From NCBI RefSeq assembly GCF_964340395.1, contig NC_135555.1, positions 25,293,725-25,357,724 on the forward strand: 64,000 nucleotides of DNA, read 5' to 3'. The notes beneath the pieces are model-generated. The model searched no databases, was not told the origin of the DNA, and worked only from the letters and a program-made list of their open reading frames with translations. This DNA comes from Glandiceps talaboti (Eukaryota > Hemichordata > Enteropneusta > Spengelidae). Both the position numbers and the translations under genes were made by a program. Shown one piece after another: positions 12,401 to 26,800 of this stretch. Position 1 is the first letter of the stretch. Each line of letters starts with the position of its first letter.

Positions 12401-15400
12401 CTAGGTTATATACAATGTCTTATATTAACTATTAGCCTAGGGTATATACAATGTCTTATATTAACTATTAGCCTAGGGTATATACAATGTCTTACATTAA
12501 CTATTAGCCTAGGATATATACAGTTTCTTATATTAACTATTAGCCTAGGGTATATACAATGTCTTATATTAACTATTAGCCTAGGGTATATACAATGTCT
12601 TATATTAACTATTAGCCTAGGATATATACAATGTCTTATATTAACTATTAGCCTAGGGTATATACAATGTCTTATATTACCTATTAGCCTAGGGTATATA
12701 CAATGTCTTATATTAACTATTAGCCTAGGGTATATACAATGTCTTATATTAACTATTAGGCCTAGGTTATATATAATGTCTTATATTAACTATTAGCCTA
12801 GGGTATATACAATGTCTTATATTAACTATTAGGCCTAGGTTATATATAATGTCTTATATTAACTATTAGCCTAGGATATATACAATGTCTTATATTAACT
12901 ATTAGCCTAGGATATATACAATGTCTTATATTAACTATTAGCCTAGGGTATATGCAATGTCTTATATTTAAGCAATAAACCACCCCCTGGGGATGGTATA
13001 CCAAGAGGTTTTGACCAGTGAACGAAATATATGCACAAGCGATAGCGAGTGCATATATTGAGTTCACTGGTCAAAACCGAGTGGTATACCTTCCCCAGGG
13101 GGTGGTTTATCGCTATTATATTATACCAGTATATTGAAAATATCGGAAACAAGATAAGAACTAACGTTTTCTCGTTTCATATGCGCCCCTGTGGCTAATT
13201 TGCATAACAATAACGCTGCTTTCAAGACAGCTGATCTTGGCCTCAACGTGAACGTCGTGCAGCGACTGGATTTATTTTACCTGCGAATCGTTTCTAGGGA
13301 TAATCTGTACATTGATCGGCTCATTAAAAGTGCACAGTGATGAATAAACAACCTGTTTGACTCAAGGTATAAACTTGAAGTGGTTTATTGAATACAGCAT
13401 GCTTCGATCGTTCCCGGCCGAATTCGCGACTCGGTGAAGTGATAGACAGGTTGATATTTACAATGTATTTATATTACTGGAAGTTACGTCAGTAGATTTT
13501 CGGGTTTGAGGATTTCCCTCTCGGATTGATGACTGATACTCTAGGACAGGATCCCAGACAAATTTCTATATAGATTAATGGTAAGTCGGCCAGTGTAACC
13601 TCTTTCCCTTGCTTCATTTTTATGACAGGACAGGACAGCTCACCTCACCAATGTTTCCACTCCAGCCGCGCCGAGGCATGGACCGATCTCGTGCATGCCT
13701 ATAGCGCCTTGACCTTAGTACATGTAGTAGGCGATGATTTGAACAAATACGCGATGACTGGGTTGCTTTCGAAATTTCCTTCATAATTTCTCATAAAATA
13801 TTGTCTCATTGAGAGAAAATCCTCCTCTGACAATTCGAAGAGTTCACTATCAGTATCACGGCGGACTACAACTCAACGCTCGTAGACGAACAAAATTTGG
13901 ACGCGTGCCAGCAGTGCATTATCGTACCAGCAGTGCATTATCACTCGTTTTAGACGCGCTAGTTTGATGTCTAGACCAATCAGATCCCTCGATTTCCACC
14001 ATCAATATACTGGTATAATATAATAACTATTAGCCTATGGTATATACAATGTCTTATATTAACTATTAGCCTAGGATATATACAATGTCTTACATTAACT
14101 ATTAGGCCTAGGGTATATACAATGTCTTATATTAACTATTAGCCTAGGATATATACAATGTCTTATATTAACTATTAGCCTAGGATATATACAATGTCTT
14201 ATATTAACTATTAGCCTAGGATATATACAATGTCTTATATTAACTATTAGCCTAGGGTATATACAATGTCTTATATTAACTATTAGCCTAGGGTATATAC
14301 AATGTCTTATATTAACTATTAGCCTAGGGTATATGCAATGTCTTACATTAACTATTAGCCTAGGGTATATACAATGTCTTATATTAACTATTAGCCTAGG
14401 GTATATACAATGTCTTATATTAACTATTAGCCTAGGGTATATACAATGTCTTATATTAACTATTAGCCTAGGGTATATACAATGTCTTATATTAACTATT
14501 AGCCTAGGGTATATACAATGTCTTATATTAACTATTAGCCTACGGTATATACAATGTCTTATATTAACTATTAGCCTAGGGTATATACAATGTCTTATAT
14601 TAACTATTAGCCTAGGTTATATACAATGTCTTATATTAACTATCAACATTTTAGTAAGTACACAAATAAGAAATAGTGATTAAAAATTATGAGAAGTGTT
14701 AATGGAATACTGATTACTGTACTGAAATGGATCAGCATCTTCATTTATTTAGTTATTTATTGATCTATTGTATTTATTTATTTATTTATTTAGTTATTTA
14801 TTGTATTTATTTATTTGTTTGTTTGTTTGTTTATTTATTGATTATTTTGACTTTGTAGATCTGGATGTTAACTGGAGACAAGCTAGAAACAGCAACGTGC
14901 ATAGCAAAGAGTTCAAAGCTGGTGTCAAGAGCACAAGATATCCATGTTTTCAGAACCATACTAAACAGATCTGATGCCCATTTAGAATTAAATGCTTTCA
15001 GGAGGAAGAGTGATTGTGCCTTAGTTATTAAAGGGGATGATATGGATGTAAGTATAAAAGTATGCATGCCATATCAAGTTACTTTGTTTTATTTTCACTG
15101 TAGGAAGTGTCCATTGAAATTGCCACATTATAAAGTTAGGTGTATGATTCACAGTGGGCTTGTATCAGTGAATTTGACCATGATCTTTATGGTCAAAGTT
15201 TTATTAAAGTTTTCACCAAACTCAAAGACATACTCCCAACCATTGTGCAAAGTGTTTTTACTCTCCAACGGGCACCACACGGAGGGAACTTATACTTTTG
15301 GTTCCGTCTGTCCATCCATCCATCCATGCAAGCTCACCCTCATATCTCTGGCATGCACCAACTGATTTCAAGCAAACCTGTCACAAAAGTAACATGCTAT

Positions 15401-18397
15401 GTGAGACAAATACGCGTCACTTTATTCTGTGACAGAATCAAATATGGCTGAATAGCAGCCATTTTTGTTTGTTAAATTTCCCAATAGGCCTAGTAACTTT
15501 AAATGTATAATATGAAGTGATGCCATTCAAGTGCCTACATCCATATTATCAAATATGAAGTGACGCCATTCAAGTGCCTACATCCATATTATCAAATATG
15601 AAGTGACGCCATTAAGTGCCTACATCCATATTATCAACTATGTAGTGACGCCATTCAAGTGCCTACATCCATATTATCAAATATGAAGTGATGCCATTCA
15701 AGTGCCTACATCCATATTATCAAATATGAAGTGATGCCATTCAAGTGCCTACATCCATATTATCAACTATGTAGTGACGCCATTCAAGTGCCTACATCCA
15801 TATTATCAACTATGTAGTGACACCATTCAAGTGCCTACATCCATATTATCAAATATGAAGTGACACCATTCAAGTGCCTACATCCATATTATCAAATATG
15901 AAGTGATGCCATTCAAGTGCCTACATCCATATTATCAACTACTAGTATGTAGTGACACCATTCAAGTGCCTACATCCATATTATCAAATATGTAGTGACG
16001 CCATTAAGTGCCTACATCCATATTATCAAATATGAAGTGACGCCATTAAGTGCCTACATCCATATTATCAACTATGTAGTGACACCATACAAGTGCCTAC
16101 ATCCATATTATCAACTATGTAGTGACACCATTCAAGTGCCTACATCCATATTATCAACTATGTAGTGACACCATTCAAGTGCCTACATCCATATTATCAA
16201 CTATGTAGTGACACATTCAAGTGCCTACATCCATATTATCAACTATGTAGTGACACCATTCAAGTGCCTACATCCATATTATCAACTATGTAGTGACACC
16301 ATTCAAGTGCCTACATCCATATTATCAAATATGTAGTGACACCATTCAAGTGCCTACATCCATATTATCAAATATGTAGTGACACCATTCAAGTGCCTAC
16401 ATCCATATTATCAACTATGTAGTGACACCATACAAGTGCCTACATCCATATTATCAACTATGTAGTGACACCATTCAAGTGCCTACATCCATATTATCAA
16501 CTATGTAGTGACACATTCAAGTGCCTACATCCATATTATCAACTATGTAGTGACACCATTCAAGTGCCTACATCCATATTATCAACTATGTAGTGACACC
16601 ATTCAAGTGCCTACATCCATATTATCAAATATGTAGTGACACCATTCAAGTGCCTACATCCATATTATCAAATATGTGCTTTTTAGCTAAATTTGGATTA
16701 TCTTCATAGTATTTTGAATCATACATTTCAAGTGATAATATTTTAATCGTGACTTGGGTTTGACTATGTGACGCATATGCGTATCACTTAATTTTGTGAC
16801 CTTGACCTGTATAGCAAAATGACAGCCATATTTAACTCCCCCCCCCCCCTGCGCCTATCACAGTCTGACACAGACACATTGTAGTAGTTACATATTCCTA
16901 AGTTCTTTTAAATGTTGCTTACAAGTAATATTGAAGAAAGGAAGTATAAACAAAGTATTATTTTTGGTGCTCACATAATTTCTTCTGAATGGAAGCCATA
17001 GTAAAAAATCTCTATATTACTGCATAACTCAAAAGCTGCAATACATAAACTCAAGTGTCTAACCCCATATAATCACTTGCAAACTTTCTAGTAGGAGTGA
17101 CCGTTCACCTTTACCTTGACCTAAAGGGTAGACTATCAAAATTAATCTATTACTTACATTTTACAGACACTTTGTAGCAATTATGTGTGGATAATGTCTT
17201 TTAAATCAGGTCTATAGGTAATATAGAACCAGATAAACATACACATGAACTACTTTTGGTGCTCATAACACTTTGTACTCAATGGCAGCCATATTTGTAG
17301 TGAACAATCATGATTTACCAATAATGTTGATACATAGAGACAATATTCAAGTGTCTACCCCCATATTGCCAGGTTTAAAACTTTCTTTTGAGACATTGAC
17401 CTTTGACCTGGACCTGTATCACCTTCATTTACTGAAATTCAGCAATTCCCTGCATTAACACAGACACTTTGTAGTATTTATTTGTTGCTACTAATTTCTT
17501 TTAAATGCATGTCTCCATTCAGTAACATTTGAGGGGGGGGGGGGGGGGCTATGTCTTGAAGCCTTGTTATATCTTTACCTTTGACTTATAATCTAATCAA
17601 GATCAAATAGTAAATTGGTCAATAAACTACGTAGTTTTGTATCTAGAGAAACCATTCAAATTTTGACGATATCTTTGCCATATAACACACCAGTTGGAAA
17701 TTATGTCATTGACTGAAGGCTTGTTTTCAAATACACAAATATAGATTTGACGGTCTATAAATAACCTACCCCAAATGGTTTCCAAATCTTGCCATAAACA
17801 TTTCCAGAATTCAGTCAAACTGGATAATAAGCCCAAGTGACTGTACTTTAAAATACTACTCTGTGTATGTACTAGTATGCATTGTATCTTGTGTGTGGTT
17901 GATAATGCATCTAAACTCATCTTTGATTATCATCTTCTAATTTCTGTCCCAATTCAGATGATTTTACAGTTCTATGAGCATGAATTTATGGAGCTAGCAT
18001 GTCAGTGTCCTGCTGTTGTGTGTTGTCGATGTTCACCCACACAGAAAGCTGACATTGTTCAACTGATTAAAACACACACAAGGAAAAGAACTGCTGCTAT
18101 AGGTGAGTGTTATCAAGGGTACAATAAAATATCACTTTTCTACATTAGACTTAAAGATGCAACTGGGAACATTTTAAGCACAAACTGAACCAATAAGGTT
18201 CAGTAGTGCTATACATATGTCATGGGGTCTATCTGTCTGTCTTTGTGTGTGTGTGTATGTGTGTGTGTGTGTCTGTGTGTCTGTGTGTCCGTGTGTGTGT
18301 GTGTGTGTGTGTCTGTGTGTCCGTGTCTGTGTGTGTCTGTGTGTCCGTGTGTGTGTGTGTCCGTGTGTGTGTGTGTGTCTGTGTCTGTGTCTGTGTG

Positions 18398-18456
<59 letters not shown>

Positions 18457-20525
18457 ATGACTTAAACTCAAAAAACACCAGACTTATTACCTTGGTATTT
18501 GGTAGAGACATTTCTATTGGTGTCTAGGTGGAAAATTGTTCAAATGAAAATGATCACATCAGAAGTACCGGTATGTGTTTGGGGTAAAAATGTGATTTTT
18601 TGGGTCAGAGCAGTTTGGTCTCAAATTTGGTGGACACATTCTTAGGAATATGTAGATTAATAATTGTTCATGACATGATGATCTTATCCGTGGTATGTAA
18701 ATTAGGTCGAAAAGTGTGTCTTTTTGGTCAAAAATCTATAATTCCAAAACTACAGAGTAGATTGTGCTGAAATTTAATGGTGATAGCATGGTTAACTTTC
18801 CAGTCATGGTGATAGCATGGTTAACTTTCCTGTCATGGTGTTAGTATGGTTAACTTTCCTGTCATGGTGTTAGCATGGTTAACTTTCCTGTCATGGTGTT
18901 AGCATGGTTAACTTTCCTGTCATGGTGTTAGCATGGTTAACTTTCCTGTCATGGTGATAGCATGATTAGCTTTCCAGTCATGGTGATAGCATGTCTAATT
19001 TTCCTGTCATAGTGATAGTATGGTTAACTTTCCAGTCATGGTGATAGCATGGTTAGCTTTCCTGGCTGGTATCAACATGGCACTTGATTTAAAAATGGAG
19101 TGTTTGCAAAAGATTTCAACCCTGCTATTATACTGCAAAATGATAAAGTTGACTAGTGACATAATTCGCCATTATTGGATTTTGGATGAAATAAAATGCC
19201 CTAGTTGTAATATCTCCTATCTCAAGTTTTGTTTTAGATGAAGGTGTCTTGACCTAACAAAAGTATTTTACTACATGAGCTTATGTGATATTCTAAGATG
19301 GCCTCTCATGGAAGCAAAACACTGATAAAAACAAATACCAAAAATTTAGGCTGTTTCTGACACTGAGGGCTGAAAGTTCATGGAAGAGTACAACAATTAA
19401 TCTGATTTCATCTGTATGTTTTGTCTAGGTGATGGTGGTAATGATGTTAGTATGATTCAAGCAGCTGATGCAGGTATTGGTATTGTTGGCAAGGTGAGGA
19501 AATTTGATCAAAAATATCCTTAGAATTCTTACTTTTCCTAGAATTCTTAGATACTATTCCTAGAATTCTTAGATACTATTCCTAGAATTCTTAGATACCT
19601 ATGGCCTAGCATTCTTAGATACTATTCCTAGAATTCTTAGATACTATTCCTAGAATTCTTAGATACTATTCCTAGAATTCTTAGACACTATGGCCTAGAA
19701 CTCTTAGATACTATGGCCTAGCATTCTTAGATACTATTCCTAGAATTCTTAGACAATATTCCTAGAATTTTTAGAGACTATTCCTAGAATTCTTAATATA
19801 CTTTTCTCTAATAGTTTTCTTTGTCTCACATGGCTTCTTATATCCACATGACAACAAATAAGTCACACTTGCTGCAGCTTTGTAAATTCCACAATTCAAA
19901 CATGTTATAAATCTGTTTTACATTTACAGGAAGGAAAACAAGCTGCATTGGCAGCAGATTTCTCAATTACTCAATTCAAACATGTTGGCAGACTACTTAT
20001 GGTTCATGGCAGGAACAGTTACAAGCGTTCAGCAGCTTTAAGCCACTTTGTCATGCACAGAGGATTGATTATTTCCGTTGTACAGGCAGTCTTCTCATCT
20101 GTCTTCTACTTATCTTCCATTGCATTGTATCAGGGTTTTCTGACTGTAGGGTAAGTGTATAATTTGTATCAGGGTTTTCTGACTGTAGGGTAAGTGTATA
20201 ATTTGTATCAGGGTTTTCTGACTGTAGGGTAAGTGTATAATTTGTATCAGGGTTTTCTGACTGTAGGGTAAGTGTATAATTTGTATCAGGGTTTTCTGAC
20301 TGTAGGGTAAGTGTATAATTTGTATCAGGGTTTTCTGACTGTAGGGTAAGTGTATAATTTGTATCAGGGTTTTCTGACTGTCTTAGGGTAAGTGTATAAT
20401 TTGTATCAGGGTTTTCTGACTGTCTTAGGGTAAGTGTATAATTTGTATCAGGGTTTTCAGATTGAACGTGGATTTATTAGCACAACTAACTTAGGTTCAG
20501 TTTAGCTACAGTCCTGGTGAATGTA

Positions 20526-20568
<43 letters not shown>

Positions 20569-20784
20569 TGTGTGTCTGTGTGTGTCTGTGTGTGTCTGTG
20601 TGTGTCTGTGTCTGTGTCTGTGTCTGTGTGTATCTGTGTGTGTCTGTGTATGTGTGTCTGTGTCTGTGTCTGTGTATCTGTGTGTGTCTGTGTCTGTGTG
20701 TATCTGTGTGTGTGTGTGTGTCTGTATGTGTGTGTCTGTGTCTGTGTATATCTGTGTGTGTGTGTATCTGTGTGTGTGTGTGTA

Positions 20785-20864
<80 letters not shown>

Positions 20865-23800
20865 CAACTGAGATTATCCTTTTTGCTGAATGACACCTTC
20901 TGTATTATTTTCCTGTAATAAATCACCCCATTTGGATAATAAACCACCCCATTGGGATAATAAAACCACCCCATTGGGATAATAAACCACCCCATTGGGA
21001 TAATAAAACCACCCCATTGGGATAATAAACCACCCCATTGGGATAATAAAACCACCCCATTGGGATAATAAACCACCCCATTGGGATAATAAAACCACCC
21101 CATTGGGGTTAATAAACCCACCCCATTGGGGTTAATAAACCCACCCCATTGGATAATAAACCACCCCATTGGGATAATAAAACCACCCCATTGGGGTTAA
21201 TAAACCACCCCATTGAATAATAAACCAACTCATTGGGGATAATAAACCACCCTATTCGATAATAAACCAACTCATTGGGGATAATAAACCACCCCATAGG
21301 AAAATAAACCAACTCATTAGGGATAATAAACCACCCCATTGGATAATAAACCTCCCAATTTGGATAATAAATCAACCCAATTGGATAATAAACCACCCCA
21401 TTTAATAATAAATCACCCCATTGGGATAATAAACCACCTTATTGGGATAATAAACCACCCCATTGAATAATAAATCACCCAATTGGATAATAAACCACCC
21501 CATTGGATACTAAACCACCCCATTTGGATAATAAACCACCCCATTGGGATAATAAACCACTCCATTGGGGATAATAAACCACCCAATTGGGATAATAAAC
21601 CACCCCATTGGATAATAAACCACCCCATTGGGATAATAAACCACCCCATTGGGATAATAAATCACCCCATTTGGGTAATAAACCACCCCATTGGGATAAT
21701 AAACCACTCCATTGGGGATAATAAACCACCCCATTTGGATAATAAATCACCCCATTTGGGTAATAAACCACCCCATTGGGATAATAAACCACCCCATTGG
21801 GATAATAAATCACCCTATTTGGATAATAAATCACCCCATTGGGATAATAAACCACCCCATTGGGATAATAAACCACCCCATTGGATAATAAACCACCCCA
21901 TTGGGATAATAAACCACCCCATTGGATAATAAATCACCCCATTTGGATAATAAATCACCCCATTGGGATAATAAACCACCCCATTGGGATAATAAACCAC
22001 CCCATTGGATAATAAATCACCCCATTGGATAATAAATCACCCCATTGGGATAATAAACCACCCCATTGGGATAATAAACCACCCCATTGGATAATAAACC
22101 ACCCCATTGGGATAATAAATCACCCCATTGGATAATAAATCACCCCATTGGGATAATAAATCACCCCATTGGGATAATAAATCACCCCATTGGGATAATA
22201 AACCACCCCATTGGGATAATAAACCACCCAATTGGGATAATAAACCACCCCATTGGGATAATAAATCACCCCATTGGGATAATAATCCACCCCATTGGGA
22301 TAATAAACCACCCCATTGGGATGGTATACTCTAAGGTTTGATAAGTTGTCTCCCGATACACGTTTGTATTTGCTACAATACTAGTCGAGTTAAAGAGATA
22401 ACACAGATAAATAATATATCATGTGTTCGTGTGTATATAATGTTTTGTTGTTTTTTCTTCTGATCCAAATTCAGGTATGCTACTGTATATACAATGTTTC
22501 CTGTATTTTCACTGGTGTTAGATGAAGATGTAAGTGCTGAAACAGCCATGCTTTACCCAGAACTGTATAAGGACTTATGTAAGGTATGTAATCTATGCAC
22601 TAACTCTATACTCTGTGTCTGTGCAGAAATTTTGTTCCACTGATATCTCAAAAAGTACTGAAGCAAATGTTCTGAAATTTACTATATGTGGCATTGTCAG
22701 GCTGTAACATAGTGCTGATTAGTTTTTGGTGGGAGTGGCTTGCATAATTAATGATTTATAGAAATGGGGCTATATATGCATAATAGCTGCTCCAAATTCA
22801 ACGAAACTTGCTACATCTATGGATCATACAAAGATAACTAACTGTAAAGCGCCGCTGAACTCTACTTCGTATTGGATATTGGCGCTCTATAAATGTATTG
22901 ATTGATTGATTGATTGATTGATATAAAAGCGCTAAAAGACAATAACTTGTGTCAAAGGGCTAATTTGCATAATTAATTAATGTGTGTAACTCAGGTTATG
23001 CATCCAGAATGGCTTTATCAAATTTGATGAATCTTGTCACAGATATTGATCATACAGAGATATGATAGTTCTTACAGAAATTAAGTGTCGTCAATTAATT
23101 ACTCATTTGCATAATTAATGAACTTTGGTAATTAGGGCCTATACCATGAAAGACTGCCACATTTGATGAAACTTGCAACAGATATTGATTGTACAGAAAT
23201 ATTATAGTTCTTAATGAAATTTAGACGTGTCAATTACTTGCTCATTTGCATAATTAATGAACTTTGTCAATTAGGGCCTATACCAAGAAAGACTGCACCA
23301 AATATGATGAAACTTGCCACAGATTTTAATCATACAGAGATATGAAAGTTCCTAATGAAATTTAATGGTATCAATTAATTGCTCATTTGCATAATTAATG
23401 AACTTTGGCAATTAGGGCCTATTCCCAGAAAGACTGCACCAAATTTGATGAAACTTGCTAAAGATATAGCCAGGACTGAATTCAAGTGAATTTGCTACAG
23501 ATATTGATTACACAAAGGTATGACAGTACAGAAAGACATTTCAAAGTCTCAGTAAGCACATTTTTAACAACATTTCTCCTCATACAGGAGCATTTTCTCT
23601 AGTTCTTATATTGGGTGCACTCTTATGAAAATTCCTACAAGGTGGGTGATCCAAATATGGTGTATTCAAAATTGCATGCACACAATTCAAGAACAATGTT
23701 CAGTTATAAAAAATATGAAAGTTGTTCTAAACAGTATTATATCATTTTATTTATAGGGTAGAGAATTGTCATTCAAGATGTTTTTCCTGTGGATTGTGAT

Positions 23801-26800
23801 TAGCATATACCAAGGAAGTATATTAATGTATGGTGCACTGCTACTCTTTGAAGAAGAATTTATCCACATTGTAGCCATTTCATTCACATCTCTTATATTA
23901 ACGGAGTTATTGATGGTTGCCTTGACGATACGTACCTGGCATTGGATGATGATTGCTGCAGAATTTCTTAGTCTTGTTATCTATATTTCATCACTTTTTA
24001 TCTTCAAAGATTACTTTGGTGAGTATTATATATCCAAACTTGGAAGCTTTACACATATACTAGTCACCATTCAAGTGCATTCATACAGCCTTTGAGATGG
24101 GCTTAAAATGCACACATTGACCTTTCATCTTTGGGTTCAAATAATAATTTCCAAAATTAAATTCGAAGCTTTTTTATCCATATTCCATGTAAGTGTCTCT
24201 GTAAGTACTGTGTCTCTGACTCCATGTAAGTGTCTCTGTAAGTACTGTGTGTTTGACTCCATGTAAGTGTCTCTGTAAGAACTGTGTGTCTGACTCCATG
24301 TAAGTGTTTCTGTAAGCACTGTGACTCATGTAAGTGTCTCTGTAAGTACTGTGTGTCTGACTCCATGTAAGTGTTTCTGTAAGAACTGTGTCTCTGACTC
24401 CATGTAAGTGTCTCTGTAAGAACTGTGTCTCTGACTCCATGTAAGTGTCTCTGTAAGAACTGTGTCTCTGACTCCATGTAAGTGTCTCTGTAAGTACTGT
24501 GTCTCTGACTCCATGTAAGTGTCTCTGTAAGAACTGTGTGTCTGACTCCATGTAAGTGTCTCTGTAAGTAATGTGTGTCTGACTCCATGTAAGTGTCTTT
24601 GTAAGAACTGTGACTCCATGTAAGTGTCTCTGTAAGTTGTGTCTCTGACTCCCTGTAAATGTCTCTGTAAGCACTGTGACTCCATGTAAGTGTCTCTGTA
24701 AGTACTGTGTCTCTGACTCCATGTAAGTGTCTCTGTAAGAACTGTGACTCCATGTAAGTGTCTCTGTAAGTTGTGTCTCTGACTCCCTGTAAATGTCTCT
24801 GTAAGCACTGTGACTCCATGTAAGTGTCTCTGTAAGTACTGTGTCTCTGACTCCATGTAAGTGTCTCTGTAAGAACTGTGTGTCCGACTCCATGTAAGTG
24901 TCTCTGTAAGTACTGTGTCTCTGACTCCATGTAAGTGTCTCTGTAAGAACTGTGTGTCCGACTCCATGTAAGTGTTTCTGTAAGCACTGTGACTCCATGT
25001 AAGTGTCTCTGTAAGTACTGTGTCTCTGACTCCATGTAAGTGTTTCTGTAAGCACTGTGACTCCATGTAAATGTCTCTGTAAGCACTGTGTCTCTGACTC
25101 CATGTAAGTGTTTCTGTAAGCACTGTGACTCCATGTAAGTGTCTCTGTAAGAACTGTGTCTCTGACTCCATGTAAGTGTTTCTGTAAGCACTGTGACTCC
25201 ATGTAAATGTCTCTGTAAGCACTGTGACTCCATGTAAGTGTCTCTGTAAGTACTGTGTGTCTGACTCCATGTAAGTGTTTCTGTAAGTACTGTGTGTCTG
25301 ACTCCATGTAAGTGTTTCTGTAAGAACTGTGTCTCTGACTCCATGTAAGTATCTCTGTAAGTACTGTGTGTCTGACTCCATGTAAGTGTTTCTGTAAGTA
25401 CTGTGTGTCTGACTCCATGTAAGTATCTCTGTAAGTACTGTGTGTCTGACTCCATGTAAGTGTCTCTGTAAGTACTGTGTGTCTGACTCCATGTAAGTGT
25501 CTCTGTAAGCACTGTGACTCCATGTAAGTGTCTCTGTAAGTACTGTGACTCCATGTAAGTGTCTGTGTAAGTTGTGTCTCTGACTCCATGTAAGTGTCTC
25601 TGTAAGTACTGTGTCTCTGACTCCATGTAAGTGTCTCTGTAAGTACTGTGTCTCTGACTCCATGTAAGTGTCTCTGTAAGAACTGTGTGTCTGACTCCAT
25701 GTAAGTGTTTCTGTAAGTACTGTGTGTCTGACTCCATGTAAGTGTTTCTGTAAGAACTGTGTCTCTGACTCCATGTAAGTGTTTCTGTAAGTACTGTGTC
25801 TCTGACTCCATGTAAGTGTTTCTGTAAGTACTGTGTCTCTGACTCCATGTAAGTGTCTGTGTAAGTACTGTGTCTCTGACTCCATGTAAGTGTCTCTGTA
25901 AGAACTGTGTGTCTGACTCCATGTAAGTGTCTCTGTAAGTACTGTGACTCCATGTAAGTGTCTGTGTAAGTACTGTGACTCCATGTAAGTGTCTCTGTAA
26001 GTACTGTGACTCCATGTAAGTGTCTGTGTAAGTACTGTGTCTCTGACTCCATGTAAGTGTCTGTGTAAGTACTGTGACTCCATGTAAGTGTCTCTGTAAG
26101 TACTGTGACTCCATGTAAGTGTCTGTGTAAGTACTGTGACTCCATGTAAGTGTCTCTGTAAGTACTGTGACTCCATGTAAGTGTCTGTGTAAGTACTGTG
26201 ACTCCATGTAAGTGTCTCTGTAAGTACTGTGACTCCATGTAAGTGTCTCTGTAAGAACTGTGTGTCTGACTCCATGTAAGTATCTCTGTAAGTACTGTGA
26301 CTCCATGTAAGTGTCTGTGTAAGTACTGTGACTCCATGTAAGTGTCTCTGTAAGAACTGTGTCTCTGACTCCATGTAAGTGTCTCTGTAAGTACTGTGAC
26401 TCCATGTAAGTGTCTGTGTAAGTACTGTGACTCCATGTAAGTGTCTCTGTAAGAACTGTGTCTCTGACTCCATGTAAGTATCTCTGTAAGTACTGTGACT
26501 CCATGTAAGTGTCTGTGTAAGTACTGTGTGTCCGACTCCATGTAAGTGTCTCTGTAAGTACTGTGACTCCATGTAAGTGTCTCTGTAAGAACTGTGTGTC
26601 TGACTCCATGTAAGTGTCTCTGTAAGTACTGTGACTCCATGTAAGTGTCTGTGTAAGTACTGTGACTCCATGTAAGTGTTTCTGTAAGTACTGTGTGTCT
26701 GACTCCATGTAAGTACATGTATCTCTGTAAGTACTGTGTCTCTGACTCCATGTAAGTGTTTCTGTAAGCACTGTGACTCCATGTAAGTGTCTCTGTAAGT

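Noticed and set aside
7000-14644. CRISPR array
   Set aside because: Units are contiguous with no variable spacers and no cas genes, and the context is a eukaryotic intron. The same reasoning rejects the other ~37-bp arrays.
18206-18527. Cys-Val and His-Thr ORFs in TG repeats (also near 20500, 43600, 50700, 61000)
   Set aside because: Microsatellite translations without other support.
20918-22322. Telomere-like or centromeric satellite
   Set aside because: The unit is not a telomeric motif and the array is short and confined to an intron of an expressed-type gene.
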